Origin: Colius striatus | Lineage: Eukaryota; Chordata; Aves; Coliiformes; Coliidae | NCBI RefSeq assembly: GCF_028858725.1 | Contig: NC_084781.1 | Coordinates: forward strand, 4,348,513 to 4,412,512 | DNA length: 64,000 nucleotides | Reading direction: 5' to 3' | Part shown: positions 61,701 to 64,000 of the stretch, one piece after another | How the letters are laid out: each line of letters begins with the position of its first letter | Numbering within the stretch: the first letter of the stretch is position 1 | Program-made: the position numbers and the translations under genes | Notes under the pieces: model-generated | The model's input: the letters and a program-made list of their open reading frames with translations, nothing else | Told to the model about the DNA's origin: nothing | Database searches by the model: none

Positions 61701-63514
61701 CTCAGCTGCTCGAGCCCTCTGTCTGGCTGCTTGTGAGGGGATGGGAATTCCCAAATCTGTGTTCAGAGCTGGGCCCCTCATTACAGTGAAGACACTGAGG
61801 GGCTGGAGCGTGGCCAGAGCTGGGCTCTGGAGCTGGGGAAGGGGCTGGAGCACAGGGGTGATGTGCCTTACCGCAGCTGCTGGGGTCCTCGTCGGAGCCG
61901 TCCTGGCAGTCGGCGTCGCCGTCGCAGGCCCAGCGCTGCGGGATGCAGTGGCCGTTCTGACACTGGAAGCTGGAGGCCTCACACGTGTGATATACTGCTG
62001 AAAACACAGCCAAGGGAGAGGGGGAACACTGCCTGAGTTGCAGTTCCCTGCTGAGCCACGGTACACGTTGAGTCACGCCACGCAGCCCTGCTCTGGGCAT
62101 GTCCCAGCACCAGCAACCACCCCTGGGCTGCAAGCAAAACGGTGCCAGGAGCCCAGGTTCTCCCTGGGTCATGCCCTGGTCTTCTCTTCTCCATGCCCTG
62201 CTTCTCACATGCCTGCTGTGCCTCAGGCATGGCTTTCAGAGGCAAGCTCTCCCCAAGCCAGAAGCCTCTTTGCCTTTGATTTTGGTCTTTGTGTGAGCAA
62301 AGGTGACAGTGGTGGCCTCTTGCCAGGGATGGTAAGAAACATCACAGTGAGCAAACAAGCCTTGGCAGAGGAGCAAGGTCCTCTGTGCAGGGCAGGACTG
62401 ACTCAGCCTTTAAATAAGGCAGGAAAAGCTTTTCCATGTTGCCAAAGCAAATTAGAAACACAGTTCTCCTCAGAGTTTCCACGGGAGCAGAGCCTTGGCT
62501 TTCCTTAAGCTCCTGTCATGAAAATATCAGCCTGTGGGGTGTGTTGGTCGAAGCCAAGTCTATGTTGTCACTTTGGAGAGAAATATCACTCTTCAACCAG
62601 GAGAGCACTCGTCATTATTGAGAAGAAAAGCAATGGCAACTTAATTGAATCACACGCTCCTGCATTTGGGGTTGGCGAGTGACACGCTCTCGCAGATCTT
62701 CCAGCCTACCACTATCTTGTGGCAGTCATATTCTATTAGGTATTCAGCATGAAATGTAATTATTTCAGATAAGAGCAGTAATTGCAGGCAGTGAAGTCAG
62801 ATGAAATGTCTCTCAAACCACTGTGATCCTCTTAGATAATTTCAACTTCAGGCTTTACAAACCCGACATGCCTCTTTCAAGCAGGTTCCTCTCCTCTAGT
62901 AATTCTCCCTGGAAAATCTCATATGGGAGATAAATGACACCAATATAAATGAAACCTTTTCATATGGCCACACACTTGGAATGCTAATGACCAGGATCCC
63001 CAGCACCACACTATAAACCCCACAAGGGGTGAGCACATGGGAGCTCAAGGGCCTGAAAGCCACCTCCTAGATCCTTGTGCCAAAGCTCCACAACAGCCTG
63101 TCCCAAGGGAACCCCCTTTTTGTGCAGGAGCATCCTTTGGCTGCCTGACCAAGCTGGATCACTGTGCCAGGACTGCAAAGCTGCCAGTCAACTCACAGCA
63201 AGTCCAAGCTCAAAGGCACTGGAGGAAAAAAACCCTTTGGTTTTGGAGAGCTATGTCACCCCGAGCTGAGCTGTAGGATGTCTGGATGGCTTAGTTAACA
63301 GGCAGAGAAAGTGAAGCACAAGACATTGTCTAAGCACCTCAGGCTGTCATGAGCCTGTGAGATAGAGGGTTGTTGCTTGCATCCAAGTGCTTACCAGTGC
63401 AGTTGGCTTCATCAGACCAGTCTCTGCAGTCGTTGTCACCATCACACATCCAGGAGAGACGAATGCACATCCCCGAGCTGCAGCTGAACTCATCATTTCT
63501 ACACTGGTGAGCCT
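49704..63514 (-). CDS. SORL1: Sortilin-related receptor SORL1 (SORLA/LR11), 3' half, 24 exons
   Basis: Seen: 24 exons with GT/AG boundaries join in one frame of 1,061 codons and a stop. Encoded order is nine six-cysteine LDLR class A repeats ending in D-x-S-D-E type calcium motifs, six fibronectin III domains, a stalk, one hydrophobic helix followed by basic residues, and a tail containing FANSHY and ending DDVPMVIA. Known of the family: SORL1 is a type I receptor of about 2,200 residues that sorts APP, lipoprotein lipase and other cargo between Golgi, endosome and surface; the CR cluster binds ligands, FANSHY binds retromer VPS26, and the C-terminus binds GGA adaptors. The N-terminal VPS10P, YWTD, EGF and CR1-CR2 parts lie outside the window. 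No stop or frameshift is present, so the gene appears intact. If human-like, these are exons 25-48 of 48 (inference). Introns are much shorter than in mammals, as is usual in birds. Confidence 0.98.
49772..50114 (-). other. SORL1 last intron (343 bp)
   Basis: Contains a head-to-tail duplication of a 22-bp unit at 49818-49860. Nothing else was recognised. Confidence 0.7.
49818..49860. repeat. 22-bp tandem duplication
   Basis: cagggaatgactgaacaggc is present twice head to tail in the last SORL1 intron, the copies differing only at the junction. Confidence 0.95.
50115..50327 (-). CDS. SORL1: SORL1 exon: transmembrane helix and cytosolic tail
   Basis: Acceptor is CATCTTAG/GTGAA and donor is TTTAG/GTACGT. 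Residues in order: a Ser/Gly-rich juxtamembrane stretch, a hydrophobic helix from about Ala15 to Tyr37 (codons around 50220-50283), the stop-transfer RHRR, then [26 protein letters not shown] (50161-50178) is the established retromer VPS26-binding signal of SORL1. The acidic cluster starts at GDDL and continues in the last exon. Confidence 0.98.
50365..50860 (-). mobile_element. CR1 LINE fragment inside a SORL1 intron
   Basis: The plus strand is the antisense of a CR1 tail region. Phrases equivalent to sense 'ctgtgtccagttctgggctc', 'aggaaaggctg..agctggg' and 'gacaaggggcaa' are recognisable on the minus strand. The element is 5'-truncated, also lacks the extreme 3' end, and fills most of the 562-bp intron in the same sense as SORL1. 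Avian/reptile-type retroposon. Confidence 0.9.
50890..51082 (-). CDS. SORL1: SORL1 exon: FN6 second part and stalk
   Basis: Acceptor is ACTCTCAG/GGCTA and donor is ACTG/GTAAGT. It encodes [44 protein letters not shown] and [13 protein letters not shown]. It completes the last fibronectin domain, with three sequons and a Cys pair, and leads into the membrane-proximal stalk. Confidence 0.96.
51083..51429 (-). other. SORL1 intron within FN6 (347 bp)
   Basis: Nothing was recognised beyond the splice sites. Confidence 0.6.
51430..51536 (-). CDS. SORL1: SORL1 exon: FN6 first part
   Basis: Acceptor is TTTGCAG/TTCCC and donor is CGG/GTAAGT. It encodes [19 protein letters not shown] and [16 protein letters not shown], with an Asn-Glu-Ser sequon. 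Confidence 0.95.
51735..51909 (-). CDS. SORL1: SORL1 exon: FN5 second part
   Basis: Acceptor is CCTCCAG/TTATA and donor is ACAG/GTAAGG. It encodes [37 protein letters not shown] and [12 protein letters not shown]. The L-E-P-G-x-x-Y motif is typical of fibronectin III, and Asn-Ser-Thr and Asn-Met-Ser are sequons. Confidence 0.95.
51910..52654 (-). other. SORL1 intron within FN5 (745 bp)
   Basis: A small duplication of tcatacaacgg occurs at about 51962-51990. No exon or transposon was recognised. Confidence 0.6.
52655..52819 (-). CDS. SORL1: SORL1 exon: FN4 end and FN5 start
   Basis: Acceptor is CCTCGAG/GTCCG (a GAG acceptor) and donor is ATG/GTAATA. It has 55 whole codons including [35 protein letters not shown] and [14 protein letters not shown]. 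The intron toward the previous exon is only 81 bp. Confidence 0.95.
52901..53020 (-). CDS. SORL1: SORL1 exon: FN4 middle part
   Basis: Acceptor is CCCCAG/GTCTA and donor is CTG/GTGAGC. It has 40 whole codons: [29 protein letters not shown] and [11 protein letters not shown]. Two sequons (Asn-Thr-Thr and Asn-Ile-Thr) are present. Confidence 0.95.
53021..53462 (-). other. SORL1 intron within FN4 (442 bp)
   Basis: Nothing beyond ordinary intron sequence was recognised. Confidence 0.6.
53463..53647 (-). CDS. SORL1: SORL1 exon: FN3 end and FN4 start
   Basis: Acceptor is TGCTCAG/TGGCA and donor is GTC/GTAAGG. It encodes [20 protein letters not shown] (FN3 F and G strands, with a sequon), then [18 protein letters not shown] and TGPRNV (FN4 A-B strands, Asn-Gln-Thr sequon). 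One exon thus spans a domain junction. Confidence 0.95.
53648..54218 (-). other. SORL1 intron within FN3 (571 bp)
   Basis: No repeat, exon or regulatory element was recognised. Confidence 0.6.
54219..54315 (-). CDS. SORL1: SORL1 exon: FN3 middle part
   Basis: Acceptor is CTCTGCAG/GTCAG and donor is AAAAAG/GTAAAT. It encodes [26 protein letters not shown] and EKSIQK, matching the C-to-E strands of a fibronectin domain. Confidence 0.93.
54601..54683 (-). CDS. SORL1: SORL1 exon: FN3 first part
   Basis: Acceptor is CTTCCAG/TCATT and donor is AAG/GTAGGG. It encodes [14 protein letters not shown] and [13 protein letters not shown]. Its 83 nt fit the phases of both neighbouring exons. Confidence 0.93.
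54910..54982 (-). CDS. SORL1: SORL1 exon: FN2 last part
   Basis: Acceptor is TGAAAAG/GTGGC (an AG with a poor pyrimidine tract) and donor is AAAG/GTAAAT. It encodes [15 protein letters not shown] and KSITTIKGK. The N-W-S-D-S sequence is a fibronectin G-strand W-S-x-x-S-like motif and carries a sequon. Confidence 0.93.
54983..55870 (-). other. SORL1 intron within FN2 (888 bp)
   Basis: No exon or transposon is recognisable. It contains a short TA-rich near-palindrome around 55362-55382. Confidence 0.6.
55871..55975 (-). CDS. SORL1: SORL1 exon: FN2 middle part
   Basis: Acceptor is CTCCTAG/GTGGA and donor is AGG/GTGAGT. It encodes 35 whole codons: [29 protein letters not shown] and TLYTVR. The Y-T-V pattern is the fibronectin F strand, and Asn-Tyr-Thr is a sequon. 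The 80-bp intron between this exon and the preceding one is among the shortest here. Confidence 0.95.
56056..56168 (-). CDS. SORL1: SORL1 exon: FN2 first part
   Basis: Acceptor is CCCTAG/TACCAG and donor is ATC/GTGAGT. It encodes [31 protein letters not shown] and LIREF, a fibronectin III A-to-C strand pattern with the W-x-P-P core. Confidence 0.95.
56635..56804 (-). CDS. SORL1: SORL1 exon: FN1 second part
   Basis: Acceptor is CGTGCAG/GACGG and donor is GGAC/GTAAGT. It encodes [33 protein letters not shown] and [13 protein letters not shown]. The L-x-P-x-x-x-Y-x-V motif marks the F strand of fibronectin III. There is an Asn-Lys-Thr sequon. Confidence 0.95.
57305..57437 (-). CDS. SORL1: SORL1 exon: FN1 first part
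   Basis: Acceptor is GTTTAG/ATGAC and donor is TACAG/GTACAG. It encodes [26 protein letters not shown] and VYNIYY. The Trp and the Thr-Leu-Thr-Trp strand are typical of a fibronectin III fold. A run of six Ser codons (57328-57345) follows Lys-Lys-Met. The donor is +1G with a weak context (GTACAG). Confidence 0.95.
57438..58589 (-). other. SORL1 intron between CR11 and FN1 (1.15 kb)
   Basis: No exon or transposon was recognised. About 58040-58500 is unusually poor in G on the plus strand (poor in C on the transcript). It contains scattered copies of a short CCCTCA(C/T)TAGCAG-like phrase, suggesting a decayed tandem repeat. Plus-strand open frames here are a by-product of this composition. Confidence 0.6.
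58590..58718 (-). CDS. SORL1: SORL1 exon: LDLR class A repeat CR11
   Basis: Acceptor is CTTGCAG/CTACTC and donor is ACTG/GTGAGT. It encodes [28 protein letters not shown] and ADSSDERNC, six cysteines in all. It is the last class A repeat; the next exon begins fibronectin domain 1. Confidence 0.95.
58977..59126 (-). CDS. SORL1: SORL1 exon: LDLR class A repeat CR10
   Basis: Acceptor is TGTGCAG/GACCC and donor is TGCC/GTGAGT. It encodes a Thr/Ser-rich linker with an Asn-Ala-Thr sequon, then [29 protein letters not shown] and QDGTDERGC. Six cysteines are present, and Thr replaces the usual Ser in the DGSDE motif. Confidence 0.95.
59482..59562 (-). repeat. Intronic 15-bp minisatellite beside the CR9 donor
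   Basis: On the plus strand the unit ggggtgcaaaggaaa is repeated about five times with little divergence, ending in a slightly degraded copy. In the SORL1 transcript it is a C/T-rich tract that begins about 10 nt inside the intron after the CR9 exon. Confidence 0.9.
59571..59726 (-). CDS. SORL1: SORL1 exon: LDLR class A repeat CR9
   Basis: Acceptor is CCTGCAG/GGTCTC and donor is AAAG/GTGAGC. It encodes an Ala/Pro-rich linker of about 16 residues, then [26 protein letters not shown] and ADGSDEEAC. Six cysteines are present. The donor is followed within about 10 nt by an intronic 15-bp minisatellite. Confidence 0.95.
59976..60110 (-). CDS. SORL1: SORL1 exon: LDLR class A repeat CR8
   Basis: Acceptor is TTGTCAG/AAAAC and donor is GAGG/GTAAGG. 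It encodes [34 protein letters not shown] and GDWSDEKDC. Six cysteines are present. The common Asp-Gly is Asp-Glu here, while the other acidic calcium ligands are kept. The Asn-Pro-Thr near the start is not a usable glycosylation sequon because of the proline. Confidence 0.95.
60111..60754 (-). other. SORL1 intron between CR7 and CR8 (644 bp)
   Basis: Bounded by matched GT/AG sites. No repeat, exon or structured element was recognised inside it. Confidence 0.7.
60755..60886 (-). CDS. SORL1: SORL1 exon: LDLR class A repeat CR7
   Basis: Acceptor is TTTGCAG/CCCAG and donor is TGTG/GTGAGC. It encodes [34 protein letters not shown] and GDYSDEANC, with six cysteines and a complete calcium cage. 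The exon is symmetric with phase-1 introns. Confidence 0.95.
61116..61247 (-). CDS. SORL1: SORL1 exon: LDLR class A repeat CR6
   Basis: Acceptor is CCCCAG/AACCC and donor is TGCT/GTAAGT. It encodes [30 protein letters not shown] and [13 protein letters not shown]. Six cysteines are present. The usual second acidic residue of the DGxxDC motif is Gln, and the last loop is lengthened. I recall both features in mammalian SORL1 CR6, so they support the repeat number. Confidence 0.95.
61512..61619 (-). CDS. SORL1: SORL1 exon: LDLR class A repeat CR5
   Basis: Acceptor is TTGCAG/AGAAG and donor is TGTG/GTGAGC. It encodes [26 protein letters not shown] and PDASDEQHC, with six cysteines and the D-x-S-D-E motif. 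At 108 nt it is the shortest CR exon here, because there is no linker. Confidence 0.95.
61872..61997 (-). CDS. SORL1: SORL1 exon: LDLR class A repeat CR4
   Basis: Donor is TGCG/GTAAGG at 61872. It encodes [29 protein letters not shown] and [11 protein letters not shown], with six cysteines and a complete calcium motif. The acceptor is a tandem CAGCAG, so the exon may start at 61997 (adding one Ala before Val-Tyr) or at 61994. Both choices keep frame with the CR3 exon. Confidence 0.95.
61998..63394 (-). other. SORL1 intron between CR3 and CR4 (1.4 kb)
   Basis: This is the longest complete intron in the window. No exon-like LDLR-A segment was found in it. Positions about 62640-63000 are clearly more AT-rich than the surrounding gene and carry two CATATG boxes, which could mark a conserved noncoding element. 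The rest shows nothing recognisable. Confidence 0.7.
63395..63514 (-). CDS. SORL1: SORL1 exon: LDLR class A repeat CR3
   Basis: Acceptor ...TTGCAG precedes 63514 and donor GTAAGC follows 63395. It encodes [16 protein letters not shown], then WMCDGDNDC and DWSDEANC, with all six cysteines and the full calcium cage. It is a 120-nt symmetric exon with phase-1 introns. The number CR3 is inferred by counting back from the last repeat, assuming 11 in total. Confidence 0.95.
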
Positions 63515-64000
63515 CTGCAAGCAAGCACACGCAGCTCAGACGCTGTCAAGGCCAGGGCAGAGGAGGAGGAAAGCTTCATGTGGGCTATAGAGTGATGGGA
63601 GGAGGTGACAGACCAGAAGCCCTGCAAAGCAGACTTGTCCAAAAGCACGTTTTCCTGCCTCATCCCTGCCTGAACAACCACGAGCTGCGGCCTTGCTATT
63701 TACCAGCCTCTTCCCTCTTTCAGCTCAGCACTCTGCCCCTCTGAAGGGCTAAGCTGGAGGTGGATGACCACAAACAAGGCATTGCTGAGCAACCCAATCC
63801 TCCCATAAGCTTCCTTGTAAGGTCAGCTTGTCATCTCTATGAAATACTTGGCTTTGGGTCACAGGAGTACCCAAGGAGCAGAGAGGGAGAGATAGATGAT
63901 AACAGCACAGTAGCCAGGACATGGTGGAGGAGGTGGCTGTTACCTGGATAACAGGGATCTGACAAAACCCCACCTTGCCCTACAGCATCTTTGCAGAGAG
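63515..64000 (-). other. SORL1 intron upstream of CR3 (partial)
   Basis: No six-cysteine segment or plausible exon was found up to the window edge. The CR2 exon would lie beyond it. Confidence 0.7.

Overview
This window looks like avian nuclear DNA. It carries several CR1 LINE tails of the bird/reptile type, a few degraded MIR-like amniote SINEs, no Alu or L1, and a very compact vertebrate gene: 24 SORL1 exons in about 14 kb, with some introns of only 80 bp. The species cannot be named from the sequence.

Right part (about 46.2-64.0 kb, minus strand): the 3' half of one gene, SORL1 (SORLA/LR11), a type I sorting receptor. Twenty-four coding exons can be placed by splice sites and reading phase, from 63514 down to the stop codon at 49704-49706. 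They join into one uninterrupted frame of 1,061 codons plus stop (3,188 nt including a 2-nt partial first codon). In order they encode nine LDL-receptor class A repeats (CR3-CR11 if the family's usual 11 are present), six fibronectin type III domains, a juxtamembrane stalk, one transmembrane helix and a cytosolic tail with the FANSHY retromer motif, an acidic cluster and a GGA-type C-terminus. The VPS10P, YWTD propeller, EGF and CR1-CR2 exons would lie beyond position 64000. Every CR repeat sits on its own exon with phase-1 introns on both sides. A long 3' UTR follows toward lower coordinates; its end is uncertain, with AATAAA candidates near 47.8, 47.7, 46.2 and 45.3 kb.

Left part (1 to about 46 kb): no protein-coding gene is recognisable. 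All open frames are short, lack domain signatures, and are what chance would give. This fits the gene-poor interval downstream of SORL1 known from human 11q24. It contains CR1 fragments, MIR-like SINE remnants, microsatellites, a small tandem repeat, several perfect inverted repeats, a CpG-dense block at 42.6-42.9 kb and a dense group of promoter-type motifs at 34.09-34.21 kb.

No novel multi-gene system is visible. The best items for follow-up are the CpG-dense block, the motif cluster, a tandem NAGNAG acceptor before CR4, a 15-bp minisatellite next to the CR9 splice donor, and a 15-bp perfect hairpin at 18.3 kb.
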